Positions 8,271-17,411 of a stretch of 64,000 bases of DNA are shown here, piece after piece (within the stretch, counting starts at the first letter, position 1; each line of letters starts with the position of its first letter). Under the pieces are notes generated by a model. The model saw nothing but the letters and a program-made list of their open reading frames with translations. It ran no database searches and was not told the DNA's origin. Origin of the DNA: Ruegeria arenilitoris (GTDB lineage Bacteria > Pseudomonadota > Alphaproteobacteria > Rhodobacterales > Rhodobacteraceae). The stretch spans positions 1 to 64,000 of the forward strand of contig NZ_WPYP01000007.1 in NCBI RefSeq assembly GCF_013030985.1, written 5' to 3'. Made by a program: the position numbers and the translations under genes.

Positions 8271-11200
8271 TCAGGTCTTGCGGCGCACCTGCCCAAGACT
8301 GACCAGCCATTCCCGCAGGCACTGGAACGCTGCATAGAGTACCGGGATCATCAACAACCCCAGCGTACTGTCGAGGATCATGCCGAACAGAACCGGGTAG
8401 CCCACCGAGACCCGCGCCGCCGCCCCTGCCCCGCTGGACAGAACAAGGGGCAGAACACCCACGATGAAACACAGGCCGGTCATTGTGACGGGCCGGAACC
8501 GGATTTCCGCCGCTTTCAGGGCCGCTTCGCGGATGCTGGCACCGCCTTCGCGTTGCTGGTTGGCAAACTCGACCACCATGATCGCCTTTTTTGCGGCCAG
8601 CCCGATCAGCAGTACCATCCCGACCTGCGCAAAGATGTTGCTGTTCACGAAGGGCAGCAGCGCCAGCGGGATCAGCGCGCCCAGCAGCGCAAAGACGGCT
8701 GAGGTGATGATTGAAAACGGCAGGATCCAACTTTCATACAGCACCACAAGAAACAGGTAGGCCAGCACCAGTGCCGACAGCATGATATAGGGCACAAGCC
8801 CCTGCGCTTTGACCTCTTGCTGTGTGACGCCCGACCAGTCGATCCGGAACCCATCGGGCAGGGTTTTGTCGGCTATCGCCTGCATGGCGGTGATACCATC
8901 GCCGGAACTGACCCCATCCGCCAGTTGCGCACTGACCGAGGCCGCCGTGAACAGGTTGTAGCGCGGCACCGTATCCGGCGCGAGAACCGGTTCGTTGCTG
9001 ACAAAATTGCGCAGCGGCAAAGACTCTCCGGCGATGTTTTTGACATAGATGTTGTCCACATCGTCCAGCGTCTGACGGAATTCGGCATCGGCGGAAATCA
9101 CCACCCAGTAGACGCGTTCATTCAGTATGAAGTTGTCCACAAAATACGAACTGAGATTGGCCTGCAACGCGGTGAAGATATCGGCCACGCTAACGCCCAG
9201 AGTCTCGGCCCGGTCGCGGTCGACGGACAGTTTGTATTGCGGGCTCTGGGCCGAGAAATTGCCGTGCGCCCGGGAAAACTCGGGCGCGGCATTCAGGGCG
9301 GTGACAAAGCCGTTCATCACCGCATCCAGTTGCGCCCCATCACCATTGCCGAGGTCCAGCAACTCAACCGAAATCCCCCCGGTCGAGCCCAGCCCGTGAA
9401 TGGTCGGGAAGGGAAACACGTACGAAACCCCCTCGGGCAGCGCGGCCAGCTTGCGCTCAAGTTGGTGCATGATCGCGTACCACTGCAGATCCGGACTGGT
9501 GCGTTGATCCCAAGGAGTCAGCGTGACGATGACCATACCCGCGTTGGGGCGTCCTCCGGCCAGCATCGAGTGTCCGGATACAACGGTGACGTCCTCAACA
9601 CCCGGTGTCTGTTCGATCAGCGCGCCCGCCTTGTCCATGAACGCCTGCGTGCGTTGCAGCGAGGCCCCGTCGGGCAGCTCCATCGACGCCATCAGAACGC
9701 CGTTGTCTTCCTGCGGAATCAAGCCTGTGGGCACGGTTTTGAACAGGTACACCGTCAGACCCACAGCACCGGCAAACACCACCAACGACACCGCCATATA
9801 GCGCAGCATCAGCGAAACCAGACGCAGGTACTGACGCCGTACCCAAACGATCACCGCCGGAACAATCGCCAGCGGCCCGATGGGTTTGCTGTCGGTCCTC
9901 AGCATCATGGCGCAGAGCACAGGCGCAAGGGTCAAAGCATTTACGGCCGACAGGACAAAGGCAAAGATGATCGTCAGCGCGAACTGAAAATAGATCGTGC
10001 CGGTCACGCCGGGGAAGAAACACACCGGCACAAACACCGCCGCCAGAACAAAGGTCGTGGCGATGATCGGCCGGTTGACCTGAGACATCGCTTTCAGCGT
10101 CGCCTCGCGCGGGTCCAAGCCTTCGTCCCGCAGGATACGTTCGGCGTTTTCGATGATGATGATTGCGTCATCCACCACCAGAGTAATAGCCAGAACCAAC
10201 GCGAACAGGGTGATCATGTTGGCGCTGAAGCCGATTGCATAGATCAGCGCTACTGCGCCCAGCAGAGACACCGGTATGGCAATGGCTGGCACGATGGTGG
10301 CACGCAGGCTGGCCAGAAACAGGAAGGTCACGCCGATCACCAGCCCCGCCGTCAGGGCCAGCGTGGTCATGATATCGCGAATCGACACTCGCACCGCGTC
10401 GGTGACGTCATAGGTGACTTCGTACGCGACCCCTTCGGGGAACTTCGCCGACAACTCCTTCATCAACGCGCGCAGGGTGTCGGAAATCTCAAGCGCGTTG
10501 GCCGTGCTTTCCTGATAAACCGCAACAGTGGCCGAGTCCTTGCCATTCAGTTTGGTCGAGCCGGAATAGGTCGCCGCGCCCAGCTCGATCCGGGCGATAT
10601 CCTCTAACCGAGTGACGGAACCGCTGGGGTCCGAGGCGACGATGATCCGCCCGAACTCCTCAGCATCGCGCAGCAGGCCTTCGGCGCGCAGTTTGAATTG
10701 AAAGTCGGTTTGCCCTTCCGCAAACGGAGGTGCCCCGACCTGCCCCGCGGCGGCGATGACGTTCTGGTCCTTGATAGCATCCGCCACCTCCGCAGCGGTG
10801 ATGTTCAGCGCCGCCATGCGGACCGGGTTGATCCAAACCCGCATGCTGTATTCCAACTGACCAAATTGCGAGACCGACCCCACGCCCGGCAACCTTTGCA
10901 ACGGGTCATGCAGGAAATCGGCGGCGAAATTGCTGAGAAACAGCTCATCCCGCGACCCGTCGGGCGAGGTCAGGTTGATCACCATGATCATGTTGCCCGA
11001 CCGTTTGGTCACCTCGACCCCCTGCTGCAACACCGCCGAGGGCAACTCGGAACTGGCCAGCGCGATACGGTTTTGCACCTCAACAGCCGCCACGTCGGGA
11101 TCGGTGCCCAGCTCAAAGGACACGTTCAGCATATAGCTGCCGTCATTCGAGCTTTTGGAGGACAGGGACAACATGCCCGGAATGCCGTTCACACGCTCTT

Positions 11201-11399
11201 CGATCGGGGTCGCGACGGATTCCAGAATGACCTGCGCGTCCGCCCCTGGATACGAAGTATCGACGTAGATCTGCGGCGGCGTGATATGGGGGTATTCGGT
11301 GATCGGGATCAGGCGCACGCAGACCGCACCGAACAGAACCATCAGGATCGCAATGACAGCTGCGAAATGTGGCCTGTTGATGAAATAGCGCGCGATCAA
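8271..11399 (-). CDS. RND multidrug efflux permease (HAE-1 type)
   Basis: The 1042 residues are standard for the AcrB/MexB family of inner-membrane proton-driven exporters. The N-terminus MIARYFINRPHFA, the periplasmic porter domains, and the helix-4 motif VLAITLVVDDAIIIIENAERI with the paired acidic residues used in proton relay are all visible. A second repeat ends with GLAAKKAIMVVEFAN. It follows its adaptor gene after eight bases, giving the usual MFP-RND order. No outer-membrane TolC-type gene or TetR regulator lies nearby, so the channel is probably encoded elsewhere. The substrate is unknown. Confidence 0.93.
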   Translation of the reverse strand: MIARYFINRPHFAAVIAILMVLFGAVCVRLIPITEYPHITPPQIYVDTSYPGADAQVILESVATPIEERVNGIPGMLSLSSKSSNDGSYMLNVSFELGTDPDVAAVEVQNRIALASSELPSAVLQQGVEVTKRSGNMIMVINLTSPDGSRDELFLSNFAADFLHDPLQRLPGVGSVSQFGQLEYSMRVWINPVRMAALNITAAEVADAIKDQNVIAAAGQVGAPPFAEGQTDFQFKLRAEGLLRDAEEFGRIIVASDPSGSVTRLEDIARIELGAATYSGSTKLNGKDSATVAVYQESTANALEISDTLRALMKELSAKFPEGVAYEVTYDVTDAVRVSIRDIMTTLALTAGLVIGVTFLFLASLRATIVPAIAIPVSLLGAVALIYAIGFSANMITLFALVLAITLVVDDAIIIIENAERILRDEGLDPREATLKAMSQVNRPIIATTFVLAAVFVPVCFFPGVTGTIYFQFALTIIFAFVLSAVNALTLAPVLCAMMLRTDSKPIGPLAIVPAVIVWVRRQYLRLVSLMLRYMAVSLVVFAGAVGLTVYLFKTVPTGLIPQEDNGVLMASMELPDGASLQRTQAFMDKAGALIEQTPGVEDVTVVSGHSMLAGGRPNAGMVIVTLTPWDQRTSPDLQWYAIMHQLERKLAALPEGVSYVFPFPTIHGLGSTGGISVELLDLGNGDGAQLDAVMNGFVTALNAAPEFSRAHGNFSAQSPQYKLSVDRDRAETLGVSVADIFTALQANLSSYFVDNFILNERVYWVVISADAEFRQTLDDVDNIYVKNIAGESLPLRNFVSNEPVLAPDTVPRYNLFTAASVSAQLADGVSSGDGITAMQAIADKTLPDGFRIDWSGVTQQEVKAQGLVPYIMLSALVLAYLFLVVLYESWILPFSIITSAVFALLGALIPLALLPFVNSNIFAQVGMVLLIGLAAKKAIMVVEFANQQREGGASIREAALKAAEIRFRPVTMTGLCFIVGVLPLVLSSGAGAAARVSVGYPVLFGMILDSTLGLLMIPVLYAAFQCLREWLVSLGQVRRKT

Positions 11400-11407
11400 A
11401 CCGGCCC

Positions 11408-12505
11408 CTAACCCTGACTGTCGACCGCTTTCACGACCAGCCCTTCATGTATTTTCTGAAGCCCCTGCACCACCACGCGGTCGCCCTCGGACAGCCCGGA
11501 TGTGACTTGCGTCCGGATCGCGGTCTGGGTGCCGATCTCGATATTCTGCCGATGGACCTTGCCGTCGCCGTCGACTGTGAAGACAAAATACCCCTGTTTG
11601 TCGAACTGCACCGCGTTGCGCGGCACGGTCAGCACCTTGGGGTCTTCGGACCCCGTCAGGCGGACGGTCACGAACTGGCCGGGGATCAGCACTCCGTCAG
11701 GGTTGGCGAAGCTGGCGCGCAGCTCGATCGTGTCGGTGTCCTGACTGACGCTGTCACCGACAAAGGTCACCTTGCCCGGGGTGGGATAGGCCTCGCCGTC
11801 GGCCAGTTCGATGCCCGTGGTCAGCTTGATGTCACCCGGCGTGATCCGCCCTTTGCGACGTTCTTGCAGCAGAACCGGCTCACTGACGTAAAAGCTGACC
11901 AGTATCGGATCAATGCTGGAGACCGTTGCCAGAACGCCGGTATCCGAGCTGACCAGATTACCCGCATCCACTGCCGACAACCCGATACGTCCGTCAAGCG
12001 GGCTGAGGATTTCAGTATAGTCCAGATCAATCTGCGCGATCTTCAGATCGGCCTGCGCCTCATCCACAGCGGCCTGTCCGGCGGCATAGGTCGCCAGAGC
12101 GGTATCCAAAACAGCCTGCGGAATATCGCCCTTGTTGAACAACTCCTGCTGCCGGTCCAACGCCGCCTTGTCCAACTGCGCGCTGGCCTGCGCGCTTTTC
12201 AGCGCCGCTTGCGCACTGGTCACACTGGCGGCGTATTTCTTCTTTTCGATCCGGAATAGAATATCGCCTTTGGCGACCGTCCCGCCTTCGGTAAAATTGA
12301 CCTCTTCCAGAAACCCTTCGACCCGGGCTTGCAGATCGACACTTTGATCCGCCACGACACGGCCAACGAGCCGGTCCTGTTTCTGCAGGTCCTGCAGTGT
12401 CACCGGCGCGACCATTACACTGGGCGGCGCGTCGGACTGGGCCGCTGCCGGGGCCGGCAGAAACAGGGGGATAAATGCGCAAACAAACAGAGCAGAAGGT
12501 TTCAT
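11408..12505 (-). CDS. RND efflux periplasmic adaptor (membrane fusion protein)
   Basis: The 365-residue product carries a signal peptide (MKPSALFVCAFIPLFLPAPAAAQ), a split biotinyl-lipoyl-like domain (QARVEGFLEEVNFTEGGTV and ILSPLDGRIG), an alpha-helical hairpin around residues 95-150, and a beta-barrel with the membrane-proximal domain. This is the HlyD/AcrA family that bridges the inner-membrane pump and outer-membrane channel. The frame is open to 12661, but ATG 12505 is chosen because it starts the signal peptide and GAGGG lies five bases upstream. It is the first gene of the pump operon and diverges from the VOC gene. Confidence 0.92.
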   Translation of the reverse strand: MKPSALFVCAFIPLFLPAPAAAQSDAPPSVMVAPVTLQDLQKQDRLVGRVVADQSVDLQARVEGFLEEVNFTEGGTVAKGDILFRIEKKKYAASVTSAQAALKSAQASAQLDKAALDRQQELFNKGDIPQAVLDTALATYAAGQAAVDEAQADLKIAQIDLDYTEILSPLDGRIGLSAVDAGNLVSSDTGVLATVSSIDPILVSFYVSEPVLLQERRKGRITPGDIKLTTGIELADGEAYPTPGKVTFVGDSVSQDTDTIELRASFANPDGVLIPGQFVTVRLTGSEDPKVLTVPRNAVQFDKQGYFVFTVDGDGKVHRQNIEIGTQTAIRTQVTSGLSEGDRVVVQGLQKIHEGLVVKAVDSQG

Positions 12506-12686
12506 GAGACCCTCGGGAGCTTGTAATACCTTAACTATCCCCGCATCCCTGCACTGGCGCAACGGTTTTCTGGGCACGTCCACCTGCGCATTTCCCTGCC
12601 ATATCAAACCCTTTGACGCAGGGCTTGCCTGTCGCGGGTTCTTGGGATTTTCTGACGCCACACATCAACCAAAAGGCCGGACTCGC

Positions 12687-13100
12687 ATGAAGCTCGAATT
12701 CCACCACATCAACTTTGTGTCCGAGGATGTCGACCGGCTGCACCGGTTTTACACGCAGGTCCTTGGGCTGGCCGATGTCCCGATTGAGAATTTCCCCCGC
12801 CCCGATGCAACCGAAGACAAGGGCTATAGCGGTAAAATCCGCTTCGCGACCGATGGCGGAATGCAGATGCATCTGGCCGAAAGAAACCTCGACGTTGCCT
12901 TCAAACACGGTGAGACGATCAACCCGGTCGAGCGCGGCCATATCGCCTTTCGCACCGACGACATTGAGGCGTTCAAGAAGCTGCTGGACGACAATGGCAT
13001 TCCCTATTCGGACTATGGCACCGCCTTCGCAAAAGAATGGCATCAGCTCTTCTTCCACGACCCCGAGGGTAATATCATCGAGGTTCATCAGGCGGTGTAA
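12687..13100 (+). CDS. VOC/glyoxalase-superfamily protein
   Basis: This 137-residue protein has two beta-alpha-beta-beta-beta units typical of the vicinal-oxygen-chelate fold. It begins LEFHHINFVSEDVDRLHRFY, contains the mid-protein HIAFRTDDIEAF, and ends HDPEGNIIEVHQ. The conserved His and Glu at the repeat edges are likely metal ligands. Close relatives include lactoylglutathione-lyase-like and fosfomycin-resistance-like proteins, and the substrate cannot be told from sequence. ATG 12687 is selected from a longer open frame because the domain starts there. A cysteine hydrolase follows after 19 bases, so the two are probably cotranscribed. Confidence 0.85.
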   Translation: MKLEFHHINFVSEDVDRLHRFYTQVLGLADVPIENFPRPDATEDKGYSGKIRFATDGGMQMHLAERNLDVAFKHGETINPVERGHIAFRTDDIEAFKKLLDDNGIPYSDYGTAFAKEWHQLFFHDPEGNIIEVHQAV

Positions 13101-13119
13101 GTAACGTCGGAGGCACGCA

Positions 13120-13587
13120 TTGAAACAGGCAGTACTGGTCGTCGATGTTCAACCCAGCTTTGACCCGCCGGATTGGCTGGTCGAACGCAGCCAGCTGTTG
13201 GCATCACATTTTCCGTCCATCGCCACGGTTGAACGCAATGACGAAGCGAAAGTGCCCTTTTTCAGACAGTTGGGATGGAAGCCCCGCTCGGTCGATGACG
13301 GCCTTGTTCAGGCGGATCGCACCGTTCTGAAATACGGCTACGGCCCGCCGCCCGAAGTGATCGATCAGTTTCACAGCTGGAAGGTCGACCGCGTTCTGGT
13401 CTGCGGCATTCAGGCCGACACCTGTGTTCTGGCCGCAGGGTTCGCCCTGTTTGACGCGGGCCTGCAACCGACCATAATTGCGGATACGGTCGTCGGATCT
13501 TCGCTGGATCGCAGCGGCACGCTTGGCGTGGACCTCTGGCGGCATCATTTTGGCCAGGTGATTGAGAAGCACTCGGATATTTTGTGA
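13120..13587 (+). CDS. Isochorismatase-like cysteine hydrolase
   Basis: This 155-residue protein shows the isochorismatase-superfamily triad: Asp9 in VVDVQ, Lys71 in VLKYGYG, and Cys102 in GIQADTCVLAAGFALFDAG. The usual cis-peptide region precedes the Cys. Members hydrolyse amides, N-carbamoyl compounds or enol ethers; nothing here identifies the substrate. The start is a TTG at 13120, supported by CGGAGG seven bases upstream; no ATG is available. It follows the VOC gene closely and precedes a small secreted protein. Confidence 0.85.
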   Translation: MKQAVLVVDVQPSFDPPDWLVERSQLLASHFPSIATVERNDEAKVPFFRQLGWKPRSVDDGLVQADRTVLKYGYGPPPEVIDQFHSWKVDRVLVCGIQADTCVLAAGFALFDAGLQPTIIADTVVGSSLDRSGTLGVDLWRHHFGQVIEKHSDIL

Positions 13588-13626
13588 CGGCGCAATCCCT
13601 GTCCGCATCGGAGAGGAGAGCCTATT

Positions 13627-14145
13627 ATGCCCTCGGAACACATTCTTGGAAGAACAGCCATCACCCTTCTTGTGGCCAGCGGGTTTGCACCGGCACATGC
13701 AGACAGTTTTTCGCTGACCGGCCAGTATGAAGGCATGTATGCCTGCGACAGCACCACGGGCGGCGTGCCGTCTAGCTGGGCTGACCCGATGCGCGCCGGA
13801 ATAGTTCAGGACGGGGATCGCATTTCGATCGACCTGCTCTACACCGACAAGCAAGAGCTTGGGGCCGAGTATTCGCTCTACACCGGTTCGGTTGCGCTGG
13901 CACCTGATGGCACACTGGTCAGCGGGTATTTCGAAGCCTGCGGAGGTACCTTCCCATCAAAGGAACTGGCCCGAATATTTCCCGCCGCCACGGATACACC
14001 TTTCAGTTTTTCGGTCACCAGCGTTTGGGCCTCGGATCAGGTGCCAAACCTTCCCGGCCTGACCGTACAGACCTGCACATGGAGTCTGAAACGGGTGTCC
14101 ACGGAATCCCCCAAAGTCAGGCCGTGCGAAACGGCTGAACGCTAG
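13627..14145 (+). CDS. Small secreted protein of unknown function
   Basis: This 172-residue protein has an N-terminal signal peptide, with likely cleavage after PAHA near residue 25. It then has a beta-rich body with paired cysteines (Cys40, Cys104 and Cys150, with a fourth near the C-terminus) that could form periplasmic disulfides. A strong GGAGAGGAG lies before ATG 13627. I do not recognise a family. It is followed by a perfect stem-loop at 14157-14185, which probably ends a transcript beginning at the VOC gene. Confidence 0.7.
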   Translation: MPSEHILGRTAITLLVASGFAPAHADSFSLTGQYEGMYACDSTTGGVPSSWADPMRAGIVQDGDRISIDLLYTDKQELGAEYSLYTGSVALAPDGTLVSGYFEACGGTFPSKELARIFPAATDTPFSFSVTSVWASDQVPNLPGLTVQTCTWSLKRVSTESPKVRPCETAER

Positions 14146-14156
14146 GTTCAAAACCT

Positions 14157-14185
14157 CATCTGGACTTATTTGTTAAGTCCAGATG
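14157..14185 (+). terminator. Perfect 12-bp inverted repeat, probable terminator
   Basis: Bases 14157-14168 pair exactly with 14174-14185 across a five-base TTTGT loop, and TTTAAATT follows. It lies 12 bases after the secreted-protein stop and 100 bases before sstT. The stem is AT-richer than usual, so an operator is possible, but a terminator is the simpler reading. Confidence 0.65.
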
Positions 14186-14294
14186 TTTAAATTGGATCCA
14201 AAGTGCCCATATAGCGCCCAATCTTGCAACTTAACCGTGCCTGATCGGGAGAATCCATTCCCCGGCAGGCCCTCAGTCAAACAGGATGGTCCCG

Positions 14295-15524
14295 ATGAAT
14301 TTTATTCTACGCGGTAGCCTGGTTACGCAAATCATCATCGGCCTTGTGGCCGGTGCCCTTCTCGCCACCCTTTGGCCTGCTGCTGGTTCGGCTGTTGGTC
14401 TGTTGGGTGATTTCTTTGTCGACGCGCTGAAAGCCGTCGCGCCCGTGCTGGTGCTGATCCTTGTCTGCGCTGCAATCACCAACCACAAGAAAGACAGTCA
14501 GGCCCGCATGGGGCCTGTAGTTCTGCTGTACATCCTCGGCACTTTTGCAGCTGCGCTGGTTGCGGTGGTGGCCAGTTATATGTTCCCGGTCACCCTGCAT
14601 CTGACCGGCACGCCCGAGCTGATGGACGCCCCTGACGGTCTGGCCGAGGTGGTGAAGAACATCCTTCTGAAAATCGTGGACAACCCGGTGAATGCACTGG
14701 CCCAGGCCAACTATATCGGCATTCTCGCCTGGGCCGTCGGCCTTGGGCTGGTCTTCCGCCACGCAAGCGACTCGACCAAAACGCTGATGTCGGATCTGGA
14801 CAGCGCGATCACCAAGATCGTGTCTGTTATCATCCGGATCGCACCCATCGGTATCTTTGGCATCGTGGCCTCGACCATTGCCGAAACCGGCTTTGTGACC
14901 CTTGCCAGCTATGGTCATCTGCTGTTGGTTCTGATCGGCTGCATGGCGTTCATGGCGCTGGTCGTGAACCCGTTGATTGTGTTCCTGCGTATCCGCAAAA
15001 ACCCCTATCCGCTGGTCTTCACCTGCCTCAGGGAATCCGGCATTACCGCGTTCTTCATGCGCAGTTCGGCCGCCAACATTCCGGTCAACATGGAACTGTG
15101 CCGCCGCATGAACCTGGATGAGGAGACCTATTCGGTCACCATTCCCATCGGCGCCACGATCAACATGGCCGGTGCCGCGATCACCATCACGGTGATGACA
15201 CTGGCGACTGTGCACACCATGGGCATTCAGGTCGATTTCCTGTCCGCCCTGTTCCTGAGCGTCATCGCATCGATTGCCGCGACCGGAGCCTCGGGCGTAG
15301 CAGGCGGGTCGCTGTTGCTGATCCCGATGGCCGCCAGCCTGTTTGGCATCGACAACGCAACCGCCATGCAGGTGGTCAGCATCGGCTTTATCATCGGCGT
15401 TCTGCAAGACTCCGCGGAAACCGGGCTGAACTCGTCCACCGATGTGCTGTTCACGGCCGCAGGGTCGTACAAGAGCGGCGATCCATATCCACGCAAACTG
15501 CCAATGGAAGAGGTCGCCGCCTAA
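14295..15524 (+). CDS. sstT: Sodium:serine/threonine symporter SstT
   Basis: This 409-residue inner-membrane protein follows E. coli SstT closely from memory. Shared stretches include [106 protein letters not shown] and the C-terminal [11 protein letters not shown]. It belongs to the dicarboxylate/amino acid:cation symporter family and imports serine and threonine with sodium. ATG 14286 is an in-frame alternative start. 14295 is preferred because AGGA lies about ten bases before it. It appears monocistronic, lying between two terminator hairpins. Confidence 0.93.
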   Translation: MNFILRGSLVTQIIIGLVAGALLATLWPAAGSAVGLLGDFFVDALKAVAPVLVLILVCAAITNHKKDSQARMGPVVLLYILGTFAAALVAVVASYMFPVTLHLTGTPELMDAPDGLAEVVKNILLKIVDNPVNALAQANYIGILAWAVGLGLVFRHASDSTKTLMSDLDSAITKIVSVIIRIAPIGIFGIVASTIAETGFVTLASYGHLLLVLIGCMAFMALVVNPLIVFLRIRKNPYPLVFTCLRESGITAFFMRSSAANIPVNMELCRRMNLDEETYSVTIPIGATINMAGAAITITVMTLATVHTMGIQVDFLSALFLSVIASIAATGASGVAGGSLLLIPMAASLFGIDNATAMQVVSIGFIIGVLQDSAETGLNSSTDVLFTAAGSYKSGDPYPRKLPMEEVAA

Positions 15525-15547
15525 GCGACCCCTTCCCACCAACCTTT

Positions 15548-15580
15548 CCACAACCGCGCGGTTTCACGTCGCGGTTGTGG
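15548..15580 (+). terminator. Rho-independent-type hairpin after sstT
   Basis: An 11-bp perfect stem (15548-15558 with 15570-15580) has an 11-base loop and is followed by TCCTCCTTC. It sits 23 bases after the sstT stop and well before the sulfatase gene, so it marks the end of the sstT transcript. Confidence 0.75.
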
Positions 15581-15722
15581 TCCTCCTTCGGGCCCGCAAC
15601 AGGCTTGGAAGCCGGCAACGCTGCAGTTTCCGTAGAAATTTTCCTGTAAACATCATAATGTTTCAATGTGAGATCATCTTGCGGCATCAGCGAGCCGGTC
15701 TGACAATGGGGAGGGACACGGA

Positions 15723-17390
15723 ATGAAATTGAACTGGTGGATTGCGCTTTCGACGAGTCTTGCGGCCGCACCGGCCCTGACACAGGAAAATCCCATTCAG
15801 CACGATGCGGAGTTTTACATCCTTCAGGCCCAGCACGGTGAACAATGGGCACAGGATGACGCAGCCGTTGATGAGGCCCTGGCCGCGTTTCGGGACAGCA
15901 ATGGGGGCAAGTCCCCGAACATCATCAGCGTGCTGATTGACGATATGGGGTTTGGCGACATGGGCATCCCCGAGTTAAACGCGGTGCGGGGATATGAGAC
16001 GCCGAATATCAACGATTTCTCGGACCAGGCCATGCGGATGGTGCGGATGTATACCGAACCCTCCTGCACGCCGACCCGTGTGGCGCAGATGACCGGGCGG
16101 TTGCCGGTGCGGATGGGCATGGGCGACACCACCGTCGATATTGCGGGCTTTGGCTTGCCCGGTAATGAGGTGACACTGGCCGAAGTGCTGAAACAGGCAG
16201 GCTATGCCACCAGCCATGTGGGCAAATGGCATATGGGCGACATTGCTGAAAGCTGGGCCATGAACCAGGGCTTTGATTATGCCCAACACGCGGTTCACCA
16301 ACAGGGTCAGCTGACCATCTTCAACGACGACGCGATCAAGGAACAGGTTTCGGTCGCGATCCGCGACTATGACGACAAATACACACTGGACGGTTGGTTC
16401 CGACCGGACTCTGCCGCGATGATGACCGTGATCGAGGGCGAAACCGGTGGCCCCATCCGCGAGATCCGCATGGAACCCGGTGAACGCTGGAACGCCGCCA
16501 AATATGACGAGATGAACCAGGCGTTTCAGGACAAGACGCTTGAGGAACTGGAACGCCTCGCTGGTGGAGACGCGCCGTTCTTCCTGCAATACTGGCCGAT
16601 GATCCCGCTGGACAATACCCGCGCAGGGCGATCCGGGCCGGAAAGCGCCAATGGCGGTCTCTACGTGGACAAGATGCAGCTTTTGGATCAATGGCTGGGT
16701 GATCTGTTCACGCGACTGGATGAGCTTGGGCTGGCGGACAACACGGTGGTCGTCGTGATGGGCGACAATGGCCATTTCACCAAATACGCGCCGCAATCCG
16801 GCTTTACCCCGCTGATCTACGCAGGAGGCAAGGGCGACACGACCGAGGGTGGTATCCGCGTCGATGCCTTCATCCGTTGGCCTGGCATGATTGAGGCCGA
16901 CGGCCTGCTGAACAGCATCATCCATGTCTCGGACCTGTATACGACCCTGTCCCGCTTTGCCGGAGCGGATCAGTATATCCCGCGCGACCGGCTGGTGGAC
17001 GGCGTGGACCAGTCCGCCGCCTTGCTGTTTGCCGATGAATCCAAGGCGCGACGCGATCACGTGATCATCTATTCAGTCAACAAACCCGAGGCGATCGTTA
17101 AGGACCAACTCAAGCTGAAACTGCCAGGGCCTGGCGAAAATGCGATCGTGGCCAAATTCTTCGACCTCTATCGCGACACGCGCGAGGAATACTCGGTGTC
17201 CACCGAAGTCGGCGCGTGGGGCGGTCAGGAGTTCGTACGCATCCTCGGGCGTCACATGGCGCGGAAAGAGAAATATCCCGACACCACGCCCGCCTATGGC
17301 GTGCCTTATGAGGGGATCGAGAACATCCGCCCCGAAACGCAACAGGCGGTCGAGGCGTTCATGATCAAACGCGCCTCTCCGCAGCAATAG
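15723..17390 (+). CDS. Secreted type I sulfatase
   Basis: This 555-residue arylsulfatase-family protein has a signal peptide of about 20 residues. The metal-binding Asp73-Asp74 occurs in VLIDDMGFGD. The formylglycine motif is Cys115-T-P-T-Arg119 (CTPTR, within the C-x-P-x-R consensus). HVGKWHMGD and MGDNGHFTKYAP supply further active-site residues. The Cys type needs a formylglycine-generating enzyme, which is not in this window. The substrate (a sulfated polysaccharide or small aryl/alkyl sulfate) is unknown. It is followed after 21 bases by a DUF3179-like gene and then a barrel protein, suggesting a cell-envelope unit. Confidence 0.88.
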   Translation: MKLNWWIALSTSLAAAPALTQENPIQHDAEFYILQAQHGEQWAQDDAAVDEALAAFRDSNGGKSPNIISVLIDDMGFGDMGIPELNAVRGYETPNINDFSDQAMRMVRMYTEPSCTPTRVAQMTGRLPVRMGMGDTTVDIAGFGLPGNEVTLAEVLKQAGYATSHVGKWHMGDIAESWAMNQGFDYAQHAVHQQGQLTIFNDDAIKEQVSVAIRDYDDKYTLDGWFRPDSAAMMTVIEGETGGPIREIRMEPGERWNAAKYDEMNQAFQDKTLEELERLAGGDAPFFLQYWPMIPLDNTRAGRSGPESANGGLYVDKMQLLDQWLGDLFTRLDELGLADNTVVVVMGDNGHFTKYAPQSGFTPLIYAGGKGDTTEGGIRVDAFIRWPGMIEADGLLNSIIHVSDLYTTLSRFAGADQYIPRDRLVDGVDQSAALLFADESKARRDHVIIYSVNKPEAIVKDQLKLKLPGPGENAIVAKFFDLYRDTREEYSVSTEVGAWGGQEFVRILGRHMARKEKYPDTTPAYGVPYEGIENIRPETQQAVEAFMIKRASPQQ

Positions 17391-17411
17391 AACCCGGATC
17401 AGGAGGCACAT

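Noticed and set aside
8817-10607. 596-codon open frame antisense to the RND permease
   Set aside because: It is a shadow of the real gene in GC-rich DNA: His/Arg/Gln-rich translation, no family motif, no sensible start, and the RND frame opposite is full length.
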